A stretch of DNA of 64,000 nt from Candidatus Villigracilis propinquus. Its GTDB lineage: Bacteria > Chloroflexota > Anaerolineae > Anaerolineales > Villigracilaceae. Location: the NCBI GenBank assembly GCA_016714565.1, contig JADKDM010000037.1:372001-436000 (forward strand). Direction: 5' to 3'. Below the pieces are notes generated by a model. The model was given only the letters and a program-made list of their open reading frames with translations. It was not told the origin of the DNA and did not search any database. A program made the position numbers and the translations under genes. Shown here piece after piece: positions 16,324 through 26,177 of the stretch. Position 1 is the first letter of the stretch, and each line of letters begins with the position of its first letter.

Positions 16324-19011
16324 TTAACTATCCTTGCTATTACGAAGCTTTCTAGACACAAACACCAATGCTGCTATAGTTATAACGGCACCTACAATCG
16401 TTACTAGATAAGGGAACCAGGCTGGTCTTTCTCTGTCATCTGACAAATCAGTATCTTGTATCTGGCCATTTGCCTCTGCACCCGAAGAAGATGTTGCAGT
16501 GCCCAGCAGCTCTATATCAGGAATTGCAGTTCCTAGAGCACTTAAGGTCCCACCAAGCAAAAGTTCCCTTGTATCTATCGAAAAAACATCAACAATGTTT
16601 GGCGTCAAGATCAAGTTTCCCTTGACCAAATTATTCTTAGTCTCATCAATTAAAGATTCCAACGCCCAACTCAAAGCATCATCTGTAGTCCCGGTAAGAG
16701 CTAATATCGCGTTTTCACTATTCCAACTAGATTGCAAAAGCTGCAAATAACCTAAATCAAGGCTATCAGGTAGTCGAAAAATATAATCATCCACTTGTTG
16801 CTTGATTTCATCTCTTCCAGAGATAAATGGTTGAGGCAATGACTCGTTGATCAGTTGAAGTAAAGGATTGCGGCTAGGACGTCCAATTACTATCATGTGA
16901 TATGCTGTCAATTCTTCTTGCGATTGCGGCATACCCATTACTACTTGAGGATTGAAATTATTTCCATTGCTTGAACTACCAAGCAATGCAGCCATTTGAA
17001 AAGCAAGTGAAAACTCCGAATGTGATGGGTCAACCGGTAATGAAAACTTGGTCTGTTCCAGATTTGGATTTACGGCAAAAGGAAGCGGGAATTGATCTAA
17101 GTTATATGTATTTTTTTCTGGATTATCAACTACCTGCAAGCTTAAGATAGAAGTCGAGTCAAAACTTACCCACAATTGCGGGTTATTGCCGGTTGCCCCG
17201 CAAGGATTACCAATTTGAGAATTAACTGAAATAGTTAAGTTGTTGATTTTCCCGGGCCTCGATGCTGATGGTGGCAATGCAGCCTCCAAAATACCTTGTT
17301 CTTTATTACTACCATCAAGCAATGCGCTTCCAAATGGAACGCCATTTAAAGCCAAAGTCATGGAAGATGTTGTAGGATCCAGCAATGCAGAATGCGAGAA
17401 AAACAATCGTATCTTTGCGTCTTTTGAAGTCAGGTATTTTGCAGGAAGGAAAAATCGGTATGAAACCGAATCAATTCCCACACCACTGACCACCTTATCT
17501 GTATAACCCAATTGTGCAAAGGTTACTACAGGTGCAAAGTCCGCAGTCTCGTCCTTGATTGGAAGTACTTCACGAACAAGAACTAATTGTCCTTTAAACC
17601 CAGGGAAATTTGACTCAGCACCTAATGCGCGACCAGCTTTATACACAGCCTCTTCCGTCAACCCAGTTACAAGCAACACTGGGCGTCCAGAAGACCATGG
17701 TGAGGTTACCAACTGAATCAAGCCATCCGATTCTGGAACGGCATGGCCATTTGCTACAAAAAAACTATCACTAACTATTGTACTGTTTATTATGATTGGA
17801 TCCCCATTCTCCAGGACAGAGCTTTTCAATGTGCTTACATTAACGGGTGTTTGTCCCATTAATAATTCTGAGGTAAAGTCAAGATAATCTTGCCCAGTAC
17901 TAGAAATCTGGTTATCTAAAATTTCAAAAGAAATCGAATATGTAATAGTATCGTCCGGCCTTAAGCCCGGCAAAGTCCATTCTAAACGGTCTGATATTTT
18001 TTGACATTCAGGAGAACAAGTTACACGAGCTGCATCCAGTGTTTCTGGCAGCAAAATACTTAGCTTCAATCCTTCCGCCAAACCAGCTTCAGTATTTTTA
18101 ACATTGACACTATAAGTTTGCGATATTCCAGGAATCATAATATCGGATATTGAGGTAACTAACTCAAAACGCCTCTGCCTAATATCCGCTGGAAGAGAAG
18201 TAGCCAACTGCAGTTGTTTAATAATTGCATTATTATCCGGAGTACCAACAATAATCAGGTTTCCCTCAAGCGCAAGAGCTTCCTCAACGGTCAAGTCATT
18301 GATAGCATGGAAATCCAAAGAGTTGAAAGAAAGTTTTCCCAATTCTGCGGCAAGAGCAAGTACAGCTTCGACCTCTTCAGGAGAAGATTTGCGCGGTAAA
18401 GCAATATTCAAAACCTGATTAAAGTAAGCCGGCTGATAAACTGGCGAAGGATATCCGGCCATATCAATTGAAACAGGCATAGGTTCGTAAAGAAGCGTAA
18501 TTTCTGAATCGTAAAATAGATATGTAGTCTGAGAAAGGGTTATATCACACCCCCCTGGGGCAGAGACTTGAATTTCAAGCCGATCACCTCGATCCTGCCC
18601 TTGTCCCCAGTAATCTGGAATCGAAAAAGTAATCCATTGCTCACCAGGGGTGGAAATTACTGTTGAATAAACTAACTTTCCATTCAAAAGAACCACCAAT
18701 TCGACTGACGGAAGTAAATTGGTTTGACCCACATTAGTAGAAACGTGAAGTCTGGCAGTACTACCAGGTTGAACATCCCAATCTGAAGGTACTAATAAAT
18801 CAAATCTTCCACTGGAAAACTTGTCTTCAAATATCGAAGAAGCATTAGGATCTAAATTAGAAAGTTCTGCTAATGTTAGCGAAATCTCGTTTAGTCCAAC
18901 TTGTTGAGATAAATATGAAGCTCGCGCCAAGTTAAGTGGATACAGGAAAACAAGGCCAATAGCAAAAACTAAACTTATGAGCAAAAACGATCTCTTATTT
19001 TTCATCTTCAT
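16324..19011 (-). CDS. BcsB-like polysaccharide synthase subunit with inserted Ig-like domain
   Basis: 895 residues from the ATG at 19011, chosen because AAGGAAA lies 6 nt upstream and a signal peptide (SFLLISLVFAIGLVFLYPL, cut after ARA) follows at once. A longer frame opens with a TTG at 19086. The exported part resembles the cellulose-synthase regulatory subunit BcsB (VELVVLLNGKLVYSTVIS, then SIPDYWGQGQDRGDRLEIQ). Between its two halves lies a DUF11/Ig-like insert near residues 290-400 (YSVNVKNTEAGLAEGLKLSI). A C-terminal helix (about 868-888) anchors it. It probably guides a nascent polymer across the envelope. A BcsA gene is absent. The GT2 at 12265 is the nearest candidate partner. Confidence 0.75.
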   Translation of the reverse strand: MKMKNKRSFLLISLVFAIGLVFLYPLNLARASYLSQQVGLNEISLTLAELSNLDPNASSIFEDKFSSGRFDLLVPSDWDVQPGSTARLHVSTNVGQTNLLPSVELVVLLNGKLVYSTVISTPGEQWITFSIPDYWGQGQDRGDRLEIQVSAPGGCDITLSQTTYLFYDSEITLLYEPMPVSIDMAGYPSPVYQPAYFNQVLNIALPRKSSPEEVEAVLALAAELGKLSFNSLDFHAINDLTVEEALALEGNLIIVGTPDNNAIIKQLQLATSLPADIRQRRFELVTSISDIMIPGISQTYSVNVKNTEAGLAEGLKLSILLPETLDAARVTCSPECQKISDRLEWTLPGLRPDDTITYSISFEILDNQISSTGQDYLDFTSELLMGQTPVNVSTLKSSVLENGDPIIINSTIVSDSFFVANGHAVPESDGLIQLVTSPWSSGRPVLLVTGLTEEAVYKAGRALGAESNFPGFKGQLVLVREVLPIKDETADFAPVVTFAQLGYTDKVVSGVGIDSVSYRFFLPAKYLTSKDAKIRLFFSHSALLDPTTSSMTLALNGVPFGSALLDGSNKEQGILEAALPPSASRPGKINNLTISVNSQIGNPCGATGNNPQLWVSFDSTSILSLQVVDNPEKNTYNLDQFPLPFAVNPNLEQTKFSLPVDPSHSEFSLAFQMAALLGSSSNGNNFNPQVVMGMPQSQEELTAYHMIVIGRPSRNPLLQLINESLPQPFISGRDEIKQQVDDYIFRLPDSLDLGYLQLLQSSWNSENAILALTGTTDDALSWALESLIDETKNNLVKGNLILTPNIVDVFSIDTRELLLGGTLSALGTAIPDIELLGTATSSSGAEANGQIQDTDLSDDRERPAWFPYLVTIVGAVITIAALVFVSRKLRNSKDS

Positions 19012-19082
19012 ATGATTTCCTTTTTCAAAGTTATCCGCTATTCTTAATAATGATAAATACAAACTATAAAACATACCTTTTT

Positions 19083-20231
19083 TCAACTACATTTCAGTTT
19101 TTGATATAAATAGTTAAGTTTATCAGCAGTACTATATAAATCATAGTTTTCTACGACTCGTCGTTGACCTTCTTTTGCGCACGCATCTCTGAGCGATAAA
19201 TCTTCCATAAATGAAAAAATACCGTCGCGCAAACTTTGCAGTGTGTAATTTTGAATAATCCAACCACTCACTTTATGACTAACAAGGTCCATAGTTCCAC
19301 CGATTGCCGTTACGACCACAGGTAAACCAACAGCAAGTGCCTCAAGTAGTGAATTTGACAATCCTTCAGAAACGGATGGTAATACAAACATGTCAGAAGC
19401 TTGTAAATACTCACTTACATTATCAACTGCTCCTCGAAGGATAACATTTTTTCCTACTGCCATACCATTAATCTTTTGCTGAAGACTACCGGTACCCAAG
19501 ACAAGGAGTGTAATTCTCTCATATCGCTGCTGAATTTCTGGCCAGACTTGGACCAAATCATCAATTCTCTTTTCAGCCTCAAGACGCCCTGCAAATACCA
19601 CAATAGGCCCATCAGGCAATTGTAATTGTTTCCTTAACTGTTTTTTTCTTAACTCGCTGACGGGCTGAAACCTATCTAATTTTACCCCATTAGGAATAAA
19701 CACACATCTCTCTGGACGTACTCCACCAACACTGATCAATTCATCGCTGATCTCATTGCTAATAGTAATAAAAGCATCTACCTGTTTTTGTAGGTTTTTA
19801 AAACGCGCAACACCAAACGGTTTTTTCATTAATCGATTTAAATCACCTAAAACCCCTCCACGAAGAGCCTTTGAAACTACAGGAGTGCCGAAAAATCTTT
19901 TTGCAGTAACGGCTGTTGTAGTAGGAGAAAGTAATCCATGAGCATGAATTACATCAGGCCGAATTTTTTTTAAAACCGGTAAAGACGTAAGAGTAAACAT
20001 CAAGGAAGCAATTGCCTTAGACCGAAAAAACGGTAATCTATAAACTGGCGCATCGTTAATAAGCTCAAACTGAGCCAGCCCTGGATACCGGCGAGTCAAA
20101 ATCGCAACTTCGACACCACGATCCCTAAGCAAAGGTGTCAAAGCAAATAGCTGTCGCTCCGCGCCGCCAACCCGCGGAAGGTAATCTTGAATAATCATTG
20201 CAACTTTTATTAATTTATTCTTCAAAATCAT
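19083..20231 (-). CDS. Glycosyltransferase family 4
   Basis: GT-B enzyme of about 382 residues, start set at the ATG at 20231 (MILKNKLIKVAMIIQDY); the frame is open further upstream from a TTG. PRVGGAERQLFALTPLL is the acceptor-domain loop. The donor domain has VFAGRLEAEKRIDDLVQVWP and SVSEGLSNSLLEALAVGLPVV with the two conserved glutamates. Its stop codon lies 72 nt upstream of the BcsB-like start. It belongs to the leftward polysaccharide transcript. Sugar unknown. Confidence 0.88.
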   Translation of the reverse strand: MILKNKLIKVAMIIQDYLPRVGGAERQLFALTPLLRDRGVEVAILTRRYPGLAQFELINDAPVYRLPFFRSKAIASLMFTLTSLPVLKKIRPDVIHAHGLLSPTTTAVTAKRFFGTPVVSKALRGGVLGDLNRLMKKPFGVARFKNLQKQVDAFITISNEISDELISVGGVRPERCVFIPNGVKLDRFQPVSELRKKQLRKQLQLPDGPIVVFAGRLEAEKRIDDLVQVWPEIQQRYERITLLVLGTGSLQQKINGMAVGKNVILRGAVDNVSEYLQASDMFVLPSVSEGLSNSLLEALAVGLPVVVTAIGGTMDLVSHKVSGWIIQNYTLQSLRDGIFSFMEDLSLRDACAKEGQRRVVENYDLYSTADKLNYLYQKLKCS

Positions 20232-20333
20232 GATTGTTTTTCTTTCAATTTTATAACCATAAATTATGGTAGTTCTTGAATTACATATATTTATATACAA
20301 TAATATCTTAAGAAAAAACGGACAATAACTCAA

Positions 20334-21458
20334 CTATGAAATCACCTTAATCATATATGATTTCATAAGCCTGCCAACCGCGCTCCATGAATAGCGTTGT
20401 CGCGCAAGCTCATATCCTTTTTCGCCAAATTCCCGACACAGTCCCGGATCTGATATCAAAGCTATCAAAGAATTTGCTATGCCTTGAATATCACCAGGTG
20501 AAACTAGAAAACCGGTTGATTTATCGTGTACAAAATCAGGAATAGCACCCACATTTGTTGCCACAATTGGCAACTTGCTGGCCATTGCCTCGACAAGCGC
20601 TACACCGAATGGCTCAAGGTGTGTGGGTAAACAAAAAACACTTGCATCCCGAAGATATTTTCCAACATCATCAACAGGAACCCTCCCCATAACATGACAG
20701 TTTGGAAAGTTAATTTCCGGCGAGCTGCCTAAAACAGTCAAAATCGCATCGGGATGAACACGCCTAACAAGTTCAAATGCGGCGACTAAATCAGGACCAC
20801 CCTTTCTTTCCCAATCAATTCCAATAAACAGAATATGTTTTTTATCATACTCCTTTTTTTCAAAATTCGCATCATGATCTACGGCATTGCTTCCCGCATA
20901 TGCACAAATCACCTTCATTGGAGGACACTGATAGTCTTTGATCAAAGACTCTAAAATATTTGAACTTCGCACAAATACTAGCGAAGCATTTAAATAAATA
21001 GACCTTTCCAAATCAATCCAATTCTGACTATAGAGACTAGTGCGATCAAAACCGGGATAAGAAAGATTTGCCAAATGAGTATGATCTGTATAAACAAAAT
21101 GTGGTAAACCTTCAACGCTTGCATCGAACAAAGACTGTATCTGAAAAGAAAATAAAAAATTACCGGACAGTATGAACTCTTGGATTTGTCGCCTCATTTC
21201 ATGAAAAATATACGGAGTCCTCCAAAAGCAGCGTTTAAATCTCTTTTTTCCAGAGAAAATTTCCCATCCATAGACTTTAAAGACTTCCAGAATATTTCTA
21301 AACACTATAAAAGGCTGTGATTTTATCTTATCGTAAACTTCAAAAATCACAACTTCATATTCTTGAAACTCATCTTGTATCACTTTTGCCATTTTGACAT
21401 TTGCATATGGCCAAGACTCAGTTCTAACAAATACAATTTTTTTACTCGCAGTATTCAT
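20334..21458 (-). CDS. Glycosyltransferase family 4
   Basis: 374 residues. The N-terminal half is divergent, with a VYTDHTHLANLSYPG stretch near residue 122. The C-terminal half is a clear GT4 donor domain: FIGIDWERKGGPDLVAAFEL, then PTHLEPFGVALVEAMASKLP with the E-x7-E pair. It is 102 nt upstream of the next glycosyltransferase and in the same direction, so the two probably add successive sugars to the repeat unit. Low G+C like its neighbours. Confidence 0.88.
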   Translation of the reverse strand: MNTASKKIVFVRTESWPYANVKMAKVIQDEFQEYEVVIFEVYDKIKSQPFIVFRNILEVFKVYGWEIFSGKKRFKRCFWRTPYIFHEMRRQIQEFILSGNFLFSFQIQSLFDASVEGLPHFVYTDHTHLANLSYPGFDRTSLYSQNWIDLERSIYLNASLVFVRSSNILESLIKDYQCPPMKVICAYAGSNAVDHDANFEKKEYDKKHILFIGIDWERKGGPDLVAAFELVRRVHPDAILTVLGSSPEINFPNCHVMGRVPVDDVGKYLRDASVFCLPTHLEPFGVALVEAMASKLPIVATNVGAIPDFVHDKSTGFLVSPGDIQGIANSLIALISDPGLCREFGEKGYELARQRYSWSAVGRLMKSYMIKVIS

Positions 21459-21529
21459 TCTTGCTTATTTCTCGCTTTCATCAAATAAATTAAACCAAGC
21501 GGGACAATTCAAAAGTCCTTTACCCATTG

Positions 21530-22999
21530 TTACTCAGTCTGTTTTTTGCCAGAAGAGAGACTCGATTGCAATGTTACCCACGCTTCCCTAAAAACACCTT
21601 TTTGAACCCAACTTAGGATGGCTGCGTAAGAAGCCGCACCAGAAACTATACTAATAAAAAGTTGAATCCATGGTGAAAATGCCACTGTAAAGTGCAACAC
21701 ACCCAGTACTACAATTGCCATAAAAATGCCAGCAACTATCGAGGATCGCAAAGTTATAAAAATACTTATGGGTGATATTTTCAAAAGGCGCGAGGCAACT
21801 ATTAAATTAATAATGCCGGCAATAAAAGCAATAACTGCATGAATCCAACCAACCATCTCAATATTCTTAAATTGAGATGTAGCCCACCATAAAGCTGGTA
21901 TCAACAGCACGGCACGCACTGTTGATATTGTTGTCATTATGGAAATTTCTCCTTGCGCCTTATAAACATGATTGGCGTTATAACCAAGCGATAAAAATAA
22001 TGCATACAAAGAAATTGCCCTCATTACAGGAATAGCCTCACTCCACTTATCAGTAAAAACCGCTATCACAAATGGTTCTGCAATAAGCATCAGCCCCAAA
22101 CCAATCGGAACCGTGACAAGAGAAACATAATTCATAGTAATTAAAAACGCTTTGTTTAGCACATCTGATTCATTCTTGATCTTTGCGTAAACCGGGAATA
22201 TTACTTTCCCAACAAGACTACAAAACTGCACGATTAAAAGTTCGGGGATTCTAAAGGCTATTGTATAAACCCCAAGAGACGCCGCACCTAAATAATAACC
22301 AACAAATAAATAATCAATATTTACTAAGATATAAGAAAGAATATTGGAAGCAACTACTCCACCTCCATAAGCAAAAATTGAACGAAGCCATTTTATTGAT
22401 AGAACAAGTTTTGGCCGCCAAGGAACAATTATCCAAAATGTAACCATTGAAACAAGTGCACCAGAAATTTGACCTATCACCAGACTCCAAGCGCCAAAAC
22501 CTAAAACAGCAAAAAGAATTGAAGTTAAACCTTTGACAACAGATTGCAATGTGTCAGGAATAAACTTTACATTAAACGACAAGTTTCTAGTTAATAATAC
22601 TTTTGGAACGTCTTCAAGTGAATCAATAAAAAATACAATTGACAAAACTCGGACAAAATCTACAACTCTTACATCATCAAAATACTCACCAACAAACGGT
22701 GCTGCTAGCCAGGTCCCAAGTACCATAAAAGCCCCAATAACGATATCAAGCCAAAAAGCACTATAGGTGGCCTCCTCGTCATTCTGGTAATAAATCAATG
22801 CAGAACTGATACCTGCGCTATTTATTGTGTCTAGGAAACCGATAAATAGCATTGCAAAACTTACAACACCAAAGTCGGACTGGGAAAGCAATCGTGCAAG
22901 AATCACGGTGCTTATAAACACCATCAATTTCCCAATGTAAAATGAAGAGTATGTCCAAAAAACTCCCCGGACAGCAGCCTGAACAAATTTATTTTTCAT
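21530..22999 (-). CDS. Polysaccharide flippase (Wzx/MOP family)
   Basis: 489-residue membrane protein with about 12-14 hydrophobic segments. The start is of the WzxC/oligosaccharide-flippase type: FIGKLMVFISTVILARLLSQ, then SDFGVVSFAMLFIGFLDTI. It flips undecaprenyl-linked repeat units to the outer face of the membrane. The ATG lies 6 nt behind the stop of the O-antigen polymerase gene with no strong ribosome binding site, which suggests translational coupling. Confidence 0.9.
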   Translation of the reverse strand: MKNKFVQAAVRGVFWTYSSFYIGKLMVFISTVILARLLSQSDFGVVSFAMLFIGFLDTINSAGISSALIYYQNDEEATYSAFWLDIVIGAFMVLGTWLAAPFVGEYFDDVRVVDFVRVLSIVFFIDSLEDVPKVLLTRNLSFNVKFIPDTLQSVVKGLTSILFAVLGFGAWSLVIGQISGALVSMVTFWIIVPWRPKLVLSIKWLRSIFAYGGGVVASNILSYILVNIDYLFVGYYLGAASLGVYTIAFRIPELLIVQFCSLVGKVIFPVYAKIKNESDVLNKAFLITMNYVSLVTVPIGLGLMLIAEPFVIAVFTDKWSEAIPVMRAISLYALFLSLGYNANHVYKAQGEISIMTTISTVRAVLLIPALWWATSQFKNIEMVGWIHAVIAFIAGIINLIVASRLLKISPISIFITLRSSIVAGIFMAIVVLGVLHFTVAFSPWIQLFISIVSGAASYAAILSWVQKGVFREAWVTLQSSLSSGKKQTE

Positions 23000-23005
23000 T
23001 TCAAA

Positions 23006-24448
23006 TCACACGAACTCTGTTGTTGATATCTGTTCTCTGAGTAAATCCTGGTTACTTTTTGCCTTCACCTGAGCATTAATAATAGTCTCAACAACAATTG
23101 GAAGTGCAAATAAGAACCAAAGAGTTTTCTCATATTGACGGCTACCAAACAGCATACCCAAATAATATCCGCTCAAAGCTGCCAGTAATCCAGAGGATAA
23201 TATCGCCAGTTCAGCATTTATATACCAGTATTTTTTTCGTGAATATTTCCATGCGAGATACATTGCAAACCCAAGAATACCCATAAAGGGAAGAAATCCT
23301 ACTACGCCTGTTCCGGTTGCAATTTCTAAATATGTGTTGTGGGCAACTCGCAAATTCTGTGTGCGCACAAGAAATCTGTATTCAGATTGTGCATATGCTT
23401 CCGCAAACCCATCAAGTCCAACTCCGAGAACTGGATATTTTTGGAACAATTCCAAACCATATATTTGATAGGTAAGCCGCCTATCCGTTGAATTTCCAAG
23501 GTCAGTACTTGTATACGCATCCGAAAGGCCAACCCTAACTTTGATATCCAGAGGCATAATCAAAATGCCTAATGCAAATATAACACCTATAACTCCTAAC
23601 CAGGTCTTTCTATTTTTCTGAAGAGCCGCAAAAACAATCAGAGCAAAACTAACTGAAAGTAATCCGCCACGAGATGCAGAAAGAATAACCCCATATGAAA
23701 TCGTTAAGATAACAAATGCTAAAAATATTCTCTTCAAGAGATTTTTATCAATAATAATTAGAGCAAGCGCTATTGGGATCCTAGGCGTCATTGTTAGCGC
23801 GTACCCATTGGGTTGTCCAATCGCACCTTCAAAACGTCCAATAGTTTGAGCTGGGTCAAAAAAACCATACAACGTACAAACAAAACCTCCGATCACAAAC
23901 ATCCAAAGCGCAGACCGGAAATATTTTTCTGACTTAATAAAATTTATTGCAAAAAAATATAGGGACAAAACTCTTAATAATTTAGGAATTCGATCTAGTG
24001 TCCGCTCAGGACTAAACGCAACAAAAACCGAAATTAAAGATATCAACAAAAACACGAATATCAATATATTTTGAGAGCTTTTCACCAAACGTGTCTCTCG
24101 AGGGAAAATCAAGTAATTTAATATCGCACAACCAAAGACTAAAACACTTATCATCTTTATAGCGGAGAAGCCGCCCTTTATATTAAGCTCTTCCAAAGGG
24201 AGGACAAAAATCACCAACAACATCCCAAAATCAGGTTTCACAAATGTAAATATCACCAGTGGCAACGCAAATAGAATGCCAATAGCAATAAGAGGCGAGA
24301 CGTTCACTAGAAAATAAGAAGACGCCAGCGCCATCAACAATGAAAGAGTAACAATAACCGCAGGAAGAAATTTCGAGTATTTTTTATTAAAACCATCCCA
24401 AGATTTCGAATCGCCGATTATTTGTGAATTTTGAGAAACATTATTCAT
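23006..24448 (-). CDS. O-antigen ligase/polymerase-like membrane protein (Wzy)
   Basis: 480 residues, about 12 membrane helices and one large external loop (about residues 310-395) with TYQIYGLELFQKYPVLGVGL and RVAHNTYLEIATGTGVVGF, the PF04932-type pattern with the conserved H-N-x-Y-L. It would polymerise or ligate repeat units at the outer face of the membrane. It lies next to the flippase and downstream of the Wzz gene, the standard set of a Wzx/Wzy pathway. Confidence 0.9.
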   Translation of the reverse strand: MNNVSQNSQIIGDSKSWDGFNKKYSKFLPAVIVTLSLLMALASSYFLVNVSPLIAIGILFALPLVIFTFVKPDFGMLLVIFVLPLEELNIKGGFSAIKMISVLVFGCAILNYLIFPRETRLVKSSQNILIFVFLLISLISVFVAFSPERTLDRIPKLLRVLSLYFFAINFIKSEKYFRSALWMFVIGGFVCTLYGFFDPAQTIGRFEGAIGQPNGYALTMTPRIPIALALIIIDKNLLKRIFLAFVILTISYGVILSASRGGLLSVSFALIVFAALQKNRKTWLGVIGVIFALGILIMPLDIKVRVGLSDAYTSTDLGNSTDRRLTYQIYGLELFQKYPVLGVGLDGFAEAYAQSEYRFLVRTQNLRVAHNTYLEIATGTGVVGFLPFMGILGFAMYLAWKYSRKKYWYINAELAILSSGLLAALSGYYLGMLFGSRQYEKTLWFLFALPIVVETIINAQVKAKSNQDLLREQISTTEFV

Positions 24449-24567
24449 TTTTTATTTTCTTAAGGAAGAACAAATTCAGAATTCTTACTTTTAAACAACA
24501 AACCCTTTTGACATTTTTTAGCTTTGAAAAAACTTCGAACATACACCGTTTCAGCTAAAAAGCATGA

Positions 24568-25173
24568 TCATCCAATATCTTCGCTTGAAGAGACGGTCAA
24601 ATATTCTGCCATAATGGCAAACAATACACCGGCTAAAATACCTACTGCAAACCCCAAAACAAGATTAAAATAATAGTTTGGACTAGTCGGTGAACCGGGT
24701 AAAGAAGCAGGATCGAGAAGAGCAAGGTCGTAAACCGTAATCAACCCTTCAATATATTTGAGCGTTTCATCGGCTACTGCAGCCGCCAGTTTCTGTACTA
24801 TTTCAGGATTTGGCCCTGAAACATTTATTATCAATATTGTAGTCTCCTGTAAAACAGTTGAATTCACAACGTACCCACTTTTTGGGTCAATGCTTAACTG
24901 TTTCCAGGCTTTTTCAATAACATTTGGGCTTTGGGAGATTTCAGCGTATGTATTGGCAACTACTGGTGCAGAAAGAGCCGTCACGGCTGAACGAAGATTG
25001 TTTAGATCCGTCATAAAAATACTGGACGGACTTACGATCAACCGCACATCGGTTTCATATACCGGTATTTGAGCATATGTGAAAATTGCTGTAGACACGA
25101 ACAAGGTAATTAAAGTCCCCGAGAACAACCATCGCCACTTCCATAGGATCATTAAGAATCTTTTGATTTCCAT
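24568..25173 (-). CDS. Chain-length determinant protein (Wzz family)
   Basis: 201 residues with two membrane helices (about 15-33 and 169-190) that flank an extracytoplasmic domain. VYETDVRLIVSPSSIFMTD and QLSIDPKSGYVVNS fit the Wzz/polysaccharide co-polymerase fold, and the proline-rich PASLPGSPTSPNYYFN precedes the second helix as usual. There is no fused tyrosine kinase and no separate kinase gene in the window. It should set the length of the polymer made by the Wzy protein at 23006-24448. Confidence 0.87.
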   Translation of the reverse strand: MEIKRFLMILWKWRWLFSGTLITLFVSTAIFTYAQIPVYETDVRLIVSPSSIFMTDLNNLRSAVTALSAPVVANTYAEISQSPNVIEKAWKQLSIDPKSGYVVNSTVLQETTILIINVSGPNPEIVQKLAAAVADETLKYIEGLITVYDLALLDPASLPGSPTSPNYYFNLVLGFAVGILAGVLFAIMAEYLTVSSSEDIG

Positions 25174-25360
25174 AAGGCCTCTTCCACGAATATAACTTTA
25201 ACGAGTCAACACTAATCAACTTTTGATTTTACCTTACATTTATTGCGATAACTGCTTTCCAACGTACTTGCAACCATTTGCATTAAATAATTTAATTAGG
25301 TTGTTATTCAGAAAACTTTCATACCCCAATTGTGAAAAAGAGAATCAAACACCAAAAAGG

Positions 25361-26065
25361 CTAATGCGCTCCCTTTTGTTTTACAACAGCCTCAACTGTC
25401 TTATAAAGAATAACTATATCAAACAAAAACCCACGCCTTTCTATATAGGCTATATCCAAACGAAGGCGATCATCAAACTCTAAAGAAGCACGTCCAACAA
25501 TCTGCCACAATCCTGTAAGGCCTGGCATAACGTCGAGTCTTCCAGTGTGCCATAATTTATAAGTTTCAGCGCCAAAGGATGTAGGACGAGGCCCAACAAG
25601 GCTCATCTCTCCTTTAAGGACATTAAATAGTTGTGGCAACTCGTCCAGGCTGGTTTTTCGCAGGAATTTCCCAACTTTGGTTACTCGTGGATCGTTTGTA
25701 ATTTTGAAGTCAGGCCACTGCAATTCATTTAAATGACTATATCTCTCCTTCAAAACTTCTGCGTCAGGCACCATAGTACGGAATTTATACATTCGAAATC
25801 TCTGTCCATTTTTTCCGGTACGAGCTTGAGTAAAAACCACAGGTGCGCCCGGTGAAGTTATAGCAATGGCCAAAGCTACCAAGACAACAACAGGCAGCCA
25901 AAAAGGCATGCTTAGTAAAACTAAAACCAAATCCAGTATCCGCTTTGCAGCAAGATAAGATTTCCCCGTAAGCAGCCGCTTATTTGGGTTAAATCTAATA
26001 AGCCAATCCAATTCCTTAACTTCTTGCGAATGAGTTGAAATCATATTCATAACGATTGTATCCAA
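25361..26065 (-). CDS. Initiating sugar-phosphate transferase
   Basis: Bacterial sugar transferase (WcaJ/RfbP C-terminal type), about 230 residues. A single membrane hairpin (about 44-70) is followed by the catalytic domain with FRMYKFRTMVPDAE, KFLRKTSLDELPQLFNVLKG, SLVGPRPT and PGLTGLWQIVGR. It transfers a hexose-1-phosphate to undecaprenyl phosphate, which starts the repeat unit. It lacks the long N-terminal membrane domain of full PHPT proteins. The frame opens with a TTG at 26065. The ATG at 26050 is an alternative start. Confidence 0.92.
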   Translation of the reverse strand: MDTIVMNMISTHSQEVKELDWLIRFNPNKRLLTGKSYLAAKRILDLVLVLLSMPFWLPVVVLVALAIAITSPGAPVVFTQARTGKNGQRFRMYKFRTMVPDAEVLKERYSHLNELQWPDFKITNDPRVTKVGKFLRKTSLDELPQLFNVLKGEMSLVGPRPTSFGAETYKLWHTGRLDVMPGLTGLWQIVGRASLEFDDRLRLDIAYIERRGFLFDIVILYKTVEAVVKQKGAH

Positions 26066-26177
26066 GGGCCTTCTACTTTACCAAGAAATACCTTAGGTAT
26101 ACACCTTCCATGATACTGCATCATAATATATATGAGTTTTTCCTAAATGGCCAAGGGGATATTGGTACTAATAAATA

